A DNA stretch of 64,000 bases from Epiperipatus broadwayi (Eukaryota; Onychophora; Udeonychophora; Euonychophora; Peripatidae). A program made the translations under genes and the position numbers. The notes beneath the pieces were generated by a model, which was given only the letters and a program-made list of their open reading frames with translations, did not search any database and was not told the DNA's origin. The stretch's first letter is position 1; the number at the start of each line of letters is the position of its first letter. Location of the stretch: the NCBI GenBank assembly GCA_028023455.1, contig JAQFVV010012510.1, positions 562,001 through 626,000 of the forward strand, written 5' to 3'. This document shows positions 22,640-32,779 of the stretch, one piece after another.

Positions 22640-23162
22640 TTAAATATTCAATTTTATTTACTAGCGCAGAGATCATATATAATTTAAATAGGAGGTATTC
22701 ACACCCAAAGCACATGCACTGGGTTGTTATTATAATAGCTCAACAATGTCTTGTTGAGAAATGAGGATACTCTCAAACCAAGGCACTGGATAGAGACTTT
22801 TGAAAATATAATCATGGCCATCTTATCTTTTGTAACTATATTTAGTTATAAAGTCCAATCTAAAGCTTCTTAATTTGAAAGCAAGAAGATGTTTCTTTAT
22901 TCACTTTACATCCATTAATTTCTTTGTATATATTAAGGTTCATGAATTTTTCAATTTACTACATGTTAATATTACAAACTATTAGAAACAATGTAATATT
23001 TAATTTTATTTATTAGTGCAGACATCATGTATAATTTAGCAGAAGGGATTTACACTCTAAACACATGCCTGTAATGTTGTTATAATAACTCAATGATGTC
23101 TTGTTAAATACTGAGGATAGTCTCAAGCCAAAACACAAGATAGAGACTTTTGAAAAAATATG
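22640..23162. repeat. diverged direct repeat, about 170 bp, period about 352
   Basis: The segment at about 22640-22812 recurs at about 22990-23162: TTTTATTTA..AG.GCAGA.ATCAT, CACATGC..GTTGTTATAATA.CTCAA.ATGTCTTGTT and GATAGAGACTTTTGAAAA match in order. Similarity is partial (roughly four of five bases by eye). Function unknown. Confidence 0.7.
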
Positions 23163-23540
23163 TAGTGTGCTATCGAACACCAATATCAAAACATACACTA
23201 AACTATTTTAAATTATTAATAACTATCCAATTGTATTACTAATTTATATTTACATAATACATTGTTGGTTAAAAAATTCAATCTTAGATAAAAATGAAGG
23301 TAAATTGGAACTAGTAGCCAGTAAGATGCAGTAACAGTGTATTACATATATATTTATTTGTATTCAGTATAATAATATTTGTCTGACCAACTCATAATAA
23401 TTTGTGTCATTTACTAACTAATATTAAATGGTTATTTAAATTGTCAACAGCTCATGTATATAAAAAAAAAAACATTAAAAAGAATTCAAGATATATTTAA
23501 TTTGGACTTGATCTCAGTTTAAGGACTTAATGGACTAATT
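23163..23540. other. AT-rich DNA, nothing recognised
   Basis: No supported feature. Confidence 0.45.
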
Positions 23541-23542
23541 AT

Positions 23543-23804
23543 GATAATAATAATTAAACCACTAAACATCACATGATTACCATTCTTTATGCTTACACAA
23601 GCTGTTTACACAGAGGCAAAACTCTCCATACAGTAGTGCCACTCAGTGCAAGCCAGAGTAATCAATGGGTGCAGGAAGATTTGTGCATAAACTCCCTATC
23701 TAGTGCTTATTCATCCAAACCTTCCTATATCCACTGATTACTCTGGCTTGCAATGAGTGGAGCAGCTGTGTGGAGAATTTTGCCTCTGTGATAATAATAA
23801 TTAA
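23543..23804. mobile_element. HR-A element, fold-back form, 15-bp TSD
   Basis: GATAATAATAATTAA at 23543-23557 recurs perfectly at 23790-23804. The 232-bp body starts like other HR-A copies (CATCACATGATTACC), but then the HR-A 3' end appears twice in opposite orientations (ACAGAGGCAAAACTC... and ...GAATTTTGCCTCTGTG). The hammerhead is missing. An inverted 3' end inside one TSD means that the rearrangement arose before or during insertion. Confidence 0.8.
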
Positions 23805-24049
23805 TTGTAGTATATTTATATTATAAATATGAGATTAACAATAGATAGTGTAGCCTGAACAATCTAACTCAGTAATGATAGTTTTGGATTTAATTGTTAA
23901 ATGTTTTAAAGTGAGCCCAAGTGAGATAAATAAAAAATGAATGAAAATTCCAGTTTTGTCAATTAAATGGAGCTGTTATGCTTAGCCTGACACAATTATA
24001 CTGAACAGTATCTCTTAACTGCATACTATGTGTAGCTTATGTATAATGT
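23805..24049. other. AT-rich DNA, nothing recognised
   Basis: No supported feature. Confidence 0.4.
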
Positions 24050-24132
24050 TTTAAAAGCTTATGGGATAGTAGGTGTACAGCTACTTTCAATATTCATGCC
24101 CTGAGTTCAAACCCAGTCAGTTAAAAAAAATT
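24050..24132 (+). repeat. tRNA-derived sequence, likely SINE
   Basis: GGGATAGTAGGTGTACAGC resembles an A box and D-arm, and CTGAGTTCAAACCCAGTC (from 24101) is a B box in a T-arm-like hairpin. A run of A follows, as in a SINE. It is unrelated in sequence to the 11-kb SINE family. Confidence 0.45.
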
Positions 24133-24496
24133 TGAAACCAATCAGCCATTTTTTTCTTCAGGTAATAGATGTATAGTAAACCTACCTAACTTTCCAATAC
24201 TGGTCTAACTATTGTTCAAAATATCATCATTGGACAAATAGTAACCCTAGTGAAAAATTTTTTTTCTTATTGTTTCTCTATGAGGAATTAACAGAGCTTA
24301 TTTTCTCCTACAGACTGATATTTAAAAACTATTTTATCTTACCATTTACCTATATAAATATATTTTAAAAAGTTTTTTAAAAGTTTATTAGCTTCAAAGA
24401 TTCATCTGATGATAGGGATGTGGGTTGAAGTAATAAAAAAATATCTGGAACGTTATCGGAGATGATTTATTATTATTACTATAATATATTATATAC
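24133..24496. other. AT-rich DNA, nothing recognised
   Basis: A CTGATGATAGGG string at 24410 has no matching stem II or GAAA and was not accepted as a ribozyme. Confidence 0.4.
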
Positions 24497-24498
24497 TC

Positions 24499-24950
24499 AG
24501 AGCCAGTTTTACCATTAGGAGAATTTAACTAATCGCTAGGGGCGCCAAGATATCATTTCTATCCATAAAGCAAGAAAATAATAGATCGTCGATCTTATCA
24601 ATTTTCTAATTCTAGCAAAATATTGTTTAATTTAATATTAAATGAATATTGCAAATATATTACGTATTTTAATTAAATTTGCTATTTTCAGGAATAAAAT
24701 AAAAAACCAATTAAATATCAAAATCTTATATAATTCATTGTTCGTGATACAATAAATTTATTTAGAAACAATACTCAAAATGTTTGGAAATAGATTGGGA
24801 AGTAATTCATTTTTTGGTTAGCAATTGTATTTACCATTCGCTACGACCAGTATATGGGCGTGCTTGTGCAAGTATAATAATATATAGACAATATAACAAT
24901 TTCTAAGAAAAATTTACCTAGGGGTCGCCAAATGTCCTTACACTGGAACT
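24499..24950. mobile_element. non-autonomous hAT-like element
   Basis: The left end, CAGAGCCAGTTTTACC followed by CGCTAGGGGCGCC, resembles a common hAT terminal region. The right end, CTAGGGGTCGCC followed by CACTGGAACTG, is its rough inverse. The inside is AT-rich with no transposase. I could not find a clear 8-bp TSD. Confidence 0.5.
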
Positions 24951-26090
24951 GCATACATATAATACATTTAAATTAGACAGATATAGGTTCAGTGTATGTG
25001 TAAGATGGGGTGTTATTTGTGTTAAGAAAGAATTGTTGTTTTATATATATAAGTCAAACTTTAATAACAGCCAGGAGTTTGTGTGTTTTGTGAGTCAGGG
25101 GTTGCAGGGTGGAGAAAAGCTAAGTATTAATACATATTTGAAAGGATTTGTCAATCTCTTGCTTATTGGATGCAGCGCGGGAGGGGAAAAAAGTCAAATA
25201 TCAGACGAAAAAAAAAAGTGATGAATTAATGAATAATAAATGAGAAAAAGGAAGTGGATAGACAATAAGATTGATTGAGTTACGGATATTGGAGTGTTTG
25301 ATTTAGATTGAGTAAATATTCTTCAGCATTTACTTTTAACTATTTTTTTTCTTCCAAACCGCTTTCATCATAAATTATTAAAAATATTTACATAAGACCA
25401 ATAAAGAAAACAATGATTGTCAACCCACAAAAGAAAGCTATTTCATTTCGGCGTTTAAACTAATTTAATCATTTTTCCCTTGTTTGAAATTTAATCATCT
25501 AAAAGCAAATCAAAAAAACAACTTTAAAAAAAAAAAAAACCTAATATTAAATAATCAAAATTATTTTATTTTCTAAAGATGAATAACTTGATCTTAAAGT
25601 TCTAATTAAAATTTTTCAGTCATAGAATAATTAATAAAATTTCTTATTAAAAAAAAAAAAAATCTAATTTTAACGACAAATTATTGATTTTTTTTTAACA
25701 TAAAAAAAAACGGCAACAAAGAAAACAAAAAAAGAAAATAAAAGCAATCAAAATTTAAATGAAAGAAACTTTTTTATATTTGAACGTCAGAATTTGATTA
25801 GAGTTAAGGAGAACTTTCTAATAAAAGTTTTATTTTTCATTATTATTTATAACTTTTTTTTTTTTTGGTACTTTTCTGGAACAGAAATGTAGATGAGATT
25901 TTGAGCCAGTCAGAGTGTTTGTTATCAGTGACTGCATGTAATTAACCATAAACTCCGTTTCCATACAAGTGTGTCACTTTCTTACAAATGCTAACAAGCA
26001 TTCTTTATTTTTATAATCACCGAGTATATCAAAACTTGTCTGGATAAACCAGAAACATCTGAGAAGTTTATTCTTTATTTAATATAGGTA
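24951..26090. other. A-rich DNA, nothing recognised
   Basis: Many poly-A and poly-T runs (25520, 25650, 25850). A 62-codon frame at 25033-25221 has no recognisable domain. Confidence 0.45.
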
Positions 26091-26117
26091 AATCCCCATT
26101 TCCTGACCAATCTGTAT

Positions 26118-26225
26118 AGCGAGCTGATTGAGCTATGGCTTAGCTACTGACAAAAAAATCCCAAGTATGCTTTTGACCTCAACAAATCTGAAAGTTTCAC
26201 TTTGCTTGGGTTCAAATCCCGAGTA
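26118..26225 (+). repeat. tRNA-like sequence, likely SINE remnant
   Basis: GAGCTATGGCTTAGCTAC resembles an A box, and GGGTTCAAATCCCGAG at about 26208 is a strong B box in a T-arm-like hairpin. The gap between them is longer than in a tRNA, so this is a derived SINE or chance pairing of boxes. Confidence 0.35.
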
Positions 26226-26483
26226 GTAAGCAGATCAAGTGGATTTTTGGTTTTCTCACCACTATTTTATAAAGCCATTCAGTACAGTAGTCGCATAGTA
26301 ATTTAATAATCTAAAAATACAGAATCTCTTTCAGATGAAAGATATAGAGTAAATATATGAATTCCAAACTTTTGGAAATGCTTTCCCCTAAATTTTAGTT
26401 TTATGATATTCTCTTAATGGCTCTTGGACTTTTCAATAAAGATAATTATTAAATTGTGTTTTTTTTTTTATTTGTGTGATTTT

Positions 26484-26987
26484 TTGGTCCTGATTTAGTT
26501 TGTGCTCACGGCCATTTTGAAATCTAAAAAGGCTGCTGACACATCCAACTGATAAATGTCATAAATATTGAATAAAAGTACTTTAAATTTATATTTTAAA
26601 AATTATAAGGTTGTAAAAATAATATGCTTTATTTTATTATGGATTTTTTTTAAAAAATTTACCTTCATAAAATATTTGAAATGTGATGGCACAAAGCGCC
26701 GGAATTTTCAGGGAGGTGGAAGAATGGTTTGGCCGATACAAAGTATCTGTCAAAAGTTGCAGAAGCCTGATCAAATCAAGCTTATAATTTCCAAATACTA
26801 AAAGATTATACTATATGCCCATATGAAATAAAGCATATTATTTTTATTAGTTTATAATTTCTAAAATATGAATTTAAAGTATTTTTACTCAATATTTATG
26901 TCATTTATCGGTTGGATGAATCAGCGATGGTTTTGGCTGGTCTTTAGATTTCAAAATGGCCATGAGCACAAACTAAATCAGCACCAA
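26484..26987. repeat. fold-back repeat, about 155-bp arms
   Basis: The left arm 26484-26636 and right arm 26828-26987 are inverted copies. The ends read TTGGTCCTGATTTAG and CTAAATCAGCACCAA, and the arms keep GTTTGTGCTC..GGCCATTTTGAAATCTAAA. The unpaired centre (26637-26827) is GC-richer and includes AAAGCGCCGG; it has a short open frame with no family. It looks like a MITE. Confidence 0.8.
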
Positions 26988-27779
26988 TTTTTCTCTTATG
27001 AGTATGTATAGCATAAAGTTTTTAGAAATGTTGAGTAAAAACAATAATATAGCATAAAGTTTAATTTCTTAATTAGAGTAAAAACAATGTTTCCACTGAA
27101 GTTGGTAAAATAAAATATAATGATTTTTTGCTTAACCTGACAAAAAGATAGATGTATATGTAGTAAAGATTACAATATTTTACACTTCTACACATTTTGT
27201 AAAGACATTATTGCAAAAGTGATTTGCTTTGAGTGAATCAGCAATAGAAGAGCAAAATTTAATTCGGAAAAAATTATTCTGAAATAAACAAATGATTCAC
27301 CTTATGATTTTTTGGTAGTGAAAAATAATGGTGAATCAGTCCAAAATGCCAACAAATCATTAATATGTTTGGATATTTTGAAAATATCTAAATATCTCAT
27401 AAACAGAGTTTAGAATTTTGAATGTAATTTCAGATGATGCCACATTAAATCATTTTTAAATGCATGGAAACATTAATGGTATAAAAGAAAATAACAATGA
27501 CAACAATTCAAGATTTTTTAAAAAATGCTATATATTTAGTTATATTTATTTTGTGGAAAGAAACTATTCTTCAGACATGCGCTATAGAAATGGCAATTGT
27601 GACCTATTAATACATGTTTTAAAACATAGGTCGTTCATCTACACTTAATGAAACCAATCTTTATTGACCATGCTTAAATTAGGGCTTGATCTTATTATGA
27701 GCCTGATTTTTAAATTGGTAAATTATTTGTGCAAGTTCAGTTTATATATGACAGAGAAGAGAAAATTTCTCATTTATAT
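26988..27779. other. AT-rich DNA, nothing recognised
   Basis: Small open frames at 27460 and 27664 have AT-noise composition. Confidence 0.45.
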
Positions 27780-28051
27780 ACACACACACAAAAAAGATGA
27801 TGATGATGATAATAATAATGATGATAATAATGATAATAATAATAAGAAGAAAAAAAAGTAGTAGTAGTAGTAGTAGGTGTAGTTGTAGCCATCATCGTAG
27901 TCATAGTCATCATTGTCATCATCATAGTAGTAGTAGTAGTAGTAATAGTAGTAGTAGTAGTAGTCATAATCGTAGAAATCATCATCATTGTAGTTGTAGT
28001 CAGTCACAGTAGTAGTTGCAGCAGCAGTAGCAATAGTAGTAGTAGTAGTAT
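27780..28051. repeat. compound CA / GAT / AAT / AGT microsatellite
   Basis: A (CA) run is followed by GAT, AAT and AGT trinucleotide blocks with interruptions. All overlapping open frames here (Ser-, Tyr- or Met/Thr-rich) are artefacts of the repeat. Confidence 0.97.
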
Positions 28052-29476
28052 TTTATATCATTTTTCTGCATAAAAAATGCAATTAACATAAATAAGATAT
28101 GGCTGTAATCTATTTTAAAGAATATGTTTTTCATTTTAATAAGAAATTATTCACAAAATATATTCAGCTTTTTTTTTTCAACATATATGGAATTTTAATA
28201 ATTAACTTGTATGTGTTTGTGAAAAATAAAATGATTTTATAACAATATATATATATTATTATAAATAATATTGTATAATAATTTTGAAATACATAAATAA
28301 TGTTAAATTTGTTTTTCAAAAATCTTTAAATTACTAACCCTCTTTGTGATGTAATTGGACCATTTGAAGGTGGTGGTTCTGTAACCCATGATGCGGGCTA
28401 AAATACTTCAGATTTTCTGTTTGCAACTTCAGATACTTGAATTTTATGAACACATTAATACAAAGGTTTTTAAAATTTAGTTATACTTTTTCTCAGTAGA
28501 TAATGATTACCATATTGTACCAGGCGGTTTTGTCTGTTCATATAACAAGATCTAACATCTAGGCAAAAGTACCTTGAGTCCAATCATGCACAAGATACAT
28601 AAGTCAGGGACACTCATGAACTCTGCCCTATTTGCCTATTTTCCAGATCCACCAATTTATGAGCAACAATCCCGATGCTACCGATCTAATTTTATCTTCC
28701 TCCACCAGTATGCAAAGTGGAGACACAAAGGGACTCTATTTGGGAAGGATAATAATCACACATTTTTATTTATTAATAATTACAAGTTCAAGCATGTTAA
28801 AAGATCGTGGCCTCTCACATTATTCATATATATATATATATATTTAGTGGGATCTAATCATCTAGTCATAATAAGCCCAATGGGTTTAATCAAAATATAA
28901 TATTAATTAACTAAATGAAACAATGATTCTACATGTATATTATATATATATAATTTATTAACATAATTAAATAAATATGAATAATTTGATTATAATAATT
29001 ATATCTATTGCTTATCATTAGCCTTTTTATAATCGTTTGCAACATGAGATTTATCTTTTACAGTTTGAAAGATGAGAAATAAATTCATTAATTATTATTC
29101 TAGTGCAGCCTAAATTATATACCAATAAGGTTACATACAGTATGGAGATACCGTTTTAATTAGCGCTCTGAAAATATTACATTTGCGAATCGATAATTTA
29201 CCCCCTAGATAGAAAAGAAGCACTTGATCAAGATTACTAAACAAATATTATTCGAGCCTTATCATATATTTACAGAATGATTAAACATTAAGAAGTGTGA
29301 TTAATCTCAGCTCATGATGAGGGGGAAAATGTATGTGGGAGAATTTATTATGGTTACTAATGGTATCGCATCATGGAGCACTAATATAAACATTCACTAC
29401 CTTATAGATAGATATGTTTATTACAATCAAAGTATTACTGCTGAAAGATATTCGTAAGTTTTGTTTGAGAAGAAGA
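28052..29476. other. AT-rich DNA with one unrecognised mixed-composition stretch
   Basis: 28560-28760 is GC-richer and has two overlapping plus-strand frames (from 28574 and 28632). The second includes MSNNPDATDLILSSSTSMQ, which looks less random, but both run into a TA repeat and I recognise no domain. The rest is AT-rich. Confidence 0.25.
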
Positions 29477-29668
29477 CTAAGAGGGCAGTGCATGCATGCA
29501 TAATGGCTTATTAATATGATCCATACTCATATCTGAAGGATGCTTCCAAATTTTCATTCGAGAGATCAAGGTCGATTTATGTTTGAATCTTTGGCAGAAT
29601 CGACTCATTGAACGTAAAACGGTCAGCTGGGAATTGCTATGGGCTGGATGTCCTAGAGCGATTCCCAT
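29477..29668 (-). other. unrecognised 63-codon open frame
   Basis: The minus-strand frame has balanced composition (MGIALGHPAHSNSQLTVLR at its start) and lies in a GC-richer patch directly before the HR-B tandem array. No family is recognised. It may be part of a mobile element or an exon remnant. Confidence 0.15.
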
Positions 29669-29812
29669 GCAGAGCTACCTTCAGTGACAAGGAAAAGTCA
29701 CTAGAGTTGTGTGTTTGAATAGTTTGAAGCCTGTCCATTAAAGTATGAAGATTGGCTATCTTAATATAAAGCTGAGCACTGATTGTATATATGTGTGAGG
29801 ATAGTAATTTAG

Positions 29813-29856
29813 ACCAACTGATGATTGCTGGTTTAGCATGAAATATGTTTATTGGT
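29813..29856 (+). ncRNA. hammerhead-like ribozyme fold, HR-B unit 1
   Basis: Stem I is ACCAA (29813-29817) with TTGGT (29852-29856). The core CTGATGA (29818-29824) is canonical. Stem II is TGCT (29826-29829) with AGCA (29835-29838) around GGTTT, with T25 facing T39. GAA is at 29840-29842, then A and TATGTTT, and the cleavage position would be A29851. Stem III is weak unless it forms between two molecules. Confidence 0.7.
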
Positions 29857-29941
29857 GATTATTTATCTTTTCAACATGTGTGTGGTCAGGTGGGTCAGCA
29901 ATATGAGATGGCACAGAGAGTAGTGGGTCGTGTGAAAGTCT

Positions 29942-29954
29942 GAGTTCGAATCCC
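29942..29954 (+). promoter_or_regulatory. Pol III B-box-like site, HR-B unit 1
   Basis: GAGTTCGAATCCC matches the B-box consensus GGTTCGANTCC at 10 of 11 positions. An A-box-like GGTCAGCAATATGAG lies about 50 bp upstream, the usual tRNA spacing. It implies that the transcript would start near 29885, downstream of the ribozyme in the same unit. Confidence 0.6.
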
Positions 29955-30294
29955 GCATATATTACATATATAAATGCAGGTTTAAGCCTTACAATGTATT
30001 AATTTATATAAATAGTGTATAATAGGTCTGCCCATCCCTCACATATGTATGTATAAATGGATTATTCTCCTGTATATGAGAGGTCAGAATGACTAATATG
30101 TCAACATGGGTAGGATGACACCCTTGACACTAATAAGGGCTTTGAATGTTCCATCATCAGATTTTCAGTGAAATGGAAGGCTGAAGAGTTGTGAGTTGGA
30201 ATAGTTTGAAGCCTGTACATTAAAGTATGAAGATTGGCTATCTTAATATAAAGCTGAGCACTGATTATATATATGTGTGAGGATAATAATCTAG

Positions 30295-30338
30295 ACCAAC
30301 TGATGATTGCTGGTTTAGCATGAAATATGTTTATTGGT
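30295..30338 (+). ncRNA. hammerhead-like ribozyme fold, HR-B unit 2
   Basis: Identical in stems and core to the unit-1 fold at 29813-29856, exactly 482 bp downstream (core CTGATGA at 30300-30306). Confidence 0.7.
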
Positions 30339-30423
30339 GATTATTTACCTTTTCAACATGTGTGTGATCAGGTGGGTCAGCAATATGAGATGGCACTGAG
30401 AGTAATGGGTTGTGTGAAAGTCT

Positions 30424-30436
30424 GAGTTCGAATCCC
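30424..30436 (+). promoter_or_regulatory. Pol III B-box-like site, HR-B unit 2
   Basis: The same GAGTTCGAATCCC as in unit 1, 482 bp away. Confidence 0.6.
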
Positions 30437-30490
30437 GCATATATTACATATATAAATGCAGGCTTAATTCTGTGCAATGTATTAAAAAAT

Positions 30491-31090
30491 ACATTTATAA
30501 TATTGATACACTTATATAAACCTGTGTTTTAGTGCAGTAGTCGAGTATAAGAGTCTGTAACATAAAGATCTTGAATCAATTCAAGTTCTGTCGCTTCCAG
30601 AACTCACTCTTCTTATGAAATCTCAAACAATAAAGCTCTTCGATTACTTTTATTTTATTTATATACTTGCATAGAGATAGTAGAAATATTTGTTTGATAT
30701 CAACTTGATCTTATATTCGTACATTTAAAAAATTTTTAAAAGATTACAGAAGTTTACGCTTAAAAATGAATTTGTTTACAGATAAAATTTACAACAATCA
30801 TTAACGTTTCATAGACATAAAATATAAAAGGCAACTAGATTATGTTTTATCTTAAAAATAAGGTTAGGTAACTAAACAGCAAAATGTTATGAGCATGTTC
30901 TACTATTGATCATGATTAGTATATGGCATTTTCTTAAAGAATTAATATTCAAGATAACACAGTTTCAAATTAAAATACTTTAAAGTATATACTTTCAAAG
31001 CAAAAATGATTTTAATTTACATTAATTACACACCATGAGTCAGTCATATATTAGGTTCAAACTCCATACTCATTTTGTGTGCAGAGAAAT
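30491..31090. other. AT-rich DNA, nothing firm
   Basis: A weak tRNA-like stretch (AGTAGTCGAGTATAAGAG, then TTCAAGTTCTG) occurs near 30535-30590. Nothing else is seen. Confidence 0.35.
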
Positions 31091-31094
31091 AAAT

Positions 31095-31170
31095 AATTTG
31101 CTTTAATTGATAGAGCATGCAACTTGGATATGGACGGTCCAGGATCAATTCTGTTGCTCACATGTCTGGT
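31095..31170 (+). repeat. tRNA-like sequence, possible SINE remnant
   Basis: ATTGATAGAGCATGCAACTTGG resembles the D-arm and anticodon region of a tRNA, followed by GGATCAATTCTG in B-box position. It is diverged, with no tail or TSD found. Confidence 0.35.
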
Positions 31171-31275
31171 AGATTTGAACTAATATATTCTGGAGCAATA
31201 AAGCCGTGTGCCTTTTTTAAATCATTAAATAAAAGAAGTCTCATTAGTTTAAAAAATACATTCTGATGCTGAGGA

Positions 31276-31507
31276 AATAGATACAAACAAAACAAAACTC
31301 CATACAGTAGTGCCACCCTGTGCCAACCAGAGTAATCAATGGATGCCAGAAGGCTTGTGCATAAAATCCCTATCTAGTGCCTACTCATCCAATATCCCCA
31401 GACTAGTTTCTGGCTTGTGGCCTTCGTCAGTGAGGAACCTTGTTTATTAACAATTATGTGCTAGTATAAGAGATAGTGATCATGTGATGTTTAATAGATA
31501 CAAACAA
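31276..31507 (-). mobile_element. HR-A element with perfect 15-bp TSD and intact ribozyme core
   Basis: AATAGATACAAACAA at 31276-31290 recurs exactly at 31493-31507. The 202-bp body is on the minus strand: 5' end ACATCACATGATCAC, hammerhead-like fold at 31395-31436, then the conserved TAGGCACTAGATAGGG and CACTACTGTATGGAG blocks to the 3' end. No coding capacity. The long perfect TSD and canonical core make it the best-preserved member of the family. Confidence 0.9.
31395..31436 (-). ncRNA. hammerhead-like ribozyme fold, HR-A (best copy)
   Basis: On the minus strand, stem I is TCCTCA with TGGGGA (six pairs, one G-T). The core is a canonical CTGACGA. Stem II is GGC with GCC around CACAA, with an A facing an A at the base. 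GAA follows, then stem III as the perfect palindrome ACTAGT, then C at the cleavage position. All invariant bases (CUGANGA, GAA, U-H) are present. The short palindromic stem III implies activity as a dimer. Activity is untested. Confidence 0.75.
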
Positions 31508-32160
31508 TTATCTAATCTGTAAAACTGACTAATATATATATATATAATATTTATAATCCAATAAATATACTTTTTTGCAAAATAAATTAAAAAGCTTTTA
31601 TATGTAAATCTTTTTTTACAAAAAACAAACAACAACATAAAACTCTAAAAAAAATATATGGATGTTCAGAAAGGTTTTATTTCAAAATGGCAGTTGTGTG
31701 TTTAAATGCAAGTTGTTGTTGCAAAATCTATTTTTTATTTTTTTAAATAAAACCTCAGTTTTTATTATGAAGGAGCAACTATTTTTTAAATCAGCAGTTT
31801 TTGCATTTAAAGCAGATAAAGTAATTGATTTAGTACGAAAATTGTACTAATTATTTGAAAACAATGCTTTTTTTAAACTCCAGTTTATTAGACTTTGTTT
31901 TTTTACCATTGAAATTATATCAGGCTTTTTTTTTTGTTTTAAAGAAGTGGATTTTAACTATATATATGTATGTATGTATATATAAGCACTTTTAATTCTA
32001 AAACATCCATTTTTTCTTCTCTTGATGTAGAATGATTTATTTAATTCAAAACTAAAAATTGTAGATTCCAAAATAACCTATTTTAGTTGAAACTATAAGC
32101 ACATTTAATTTTAAAGCCATCTTAACATCATATGATCCCTATTTCATATATTAACACATG
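31508..32160. other. AT-rich DNA, nothing recognised
   Basis: Blocks of TCTAAAACATCCATTTT and TTTAATTCAAAACT type recur loosely, but no feature is supported. The 62-codon frame at 31662 is hydrophobic noise. Confidence 0.4.
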
Positions 32161-32181
32161 TTGTTAATAAGAGTACTAAAC

Positions 32182-32553
32182 TCTCCATGCAGTAGTGCCA
32201 CCAAGTACAAGCCTTCATAATCAATGGACGCAGGAAGGTTTGTGCACAAAATCATATCTAGTGCCTATTCATCCAACATCCCCAGACTAGTTTCTAGCCT
32301 GTGGCTTTCATCAGTGAGGAGCCATGGATTTGAGAGCACTGCACTTAGATTTTAGGATCCAATGCAATGCTCTAGCAGCCATCTTTTACCTATTTGGTTA
32401 ACTATAAAGCTAGGAGACTAGAAGCCCAAGATGAAAACACATAATGATTCCAAACCAAGCTCATTCGCTTGAATAGTCATATAGATCTGAAAACAGTTCC
32501 ATTGATGACAAAGGACTGCCATTGGTGGCACTACAGTATGGAGAGTTTGCTAC
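32182..32553. mobile_element. HR-A element, composite with inverted 3' ends
   Basis: The left end is a minus-strand HR-A 3' end (ACTCTCCATGCAGTAGTGCCACC), followed by the ribozyme at 32279-32320 and the HR-A 5' region. The right end carries the same terminal block in the opposite orientation (GGTGGCACTACAGTATGGAGAG). About 200 bp of other sequence (32345-32520) lies between. I did not find a clear TSD. Confidence 0.7.
32279..32320 (-). ncRNA. hammerhead-like ribozyme fold, HR-A
   Basis: On the minus strand: stem I TCCTCA/TGGGGA, canonical core CTGATGA, stem II AGCC with GGCT around ACA (four perfect pairs, A facing A at the base), GAA, palindromic ACTAGT, C. Compared with the 31.4-kb copy, the first stem II pair changes from G-C to A-T on both strands, a compensatory double change. 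Confidence 0.75.
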
Positions 32554-32644
32554 TGACATTTAATTTTGTAATTATAAATATACTATATATTAATATTTTT
32601 TTATGTAAAAAAATGTGAAATAATTATATATATAACTAAAATAG

Positions 32645-32773
32645 TGCCACCTATTGTAAATTTGAATTATTAGTGTCCTTATCGATAAAGGCAAAATTCA
32701 AAACTATTGGAAATTGGAGATTTATGCATTATTATCTACTATTCACTGTTAACTCAAATTTACAATAAAGGTC
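32645..32773. repeat. short inverted repeat
   Basis: ACCTATTGTAAATTTGAA near the left end and CTCAAATTTACAATAAAGGT at the right end are inverse complements with small differences. It may be a small MITE inserted just before the LINE. Confidence 0.5.
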
Positions 32774-32779
32774 TTTTTG

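Larger units (their letters stand above)
29705..30490 (+). mobile_element. HR-B tandem dimer, 482-bp unit (retrozyme-like)
   Basis: Equivalent points at 29717/30199 and at the ribozyme core 29818/30300 both give a period of 482 bp. The first unit is complete; the second ends near 30490. In each unit a leader with TTAATATAAAGCTGAGCACTG precedes the hammerhead-like fold, then comes a tRNA-like region with a B box. No coding capacity. Unit-length spacing of ribozymes is what self-cleavage of a tandem transcript into monomers requires. Known parallels are schistosome Sm-alpha and metazoan retrozymes. Confidence 0.85.
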
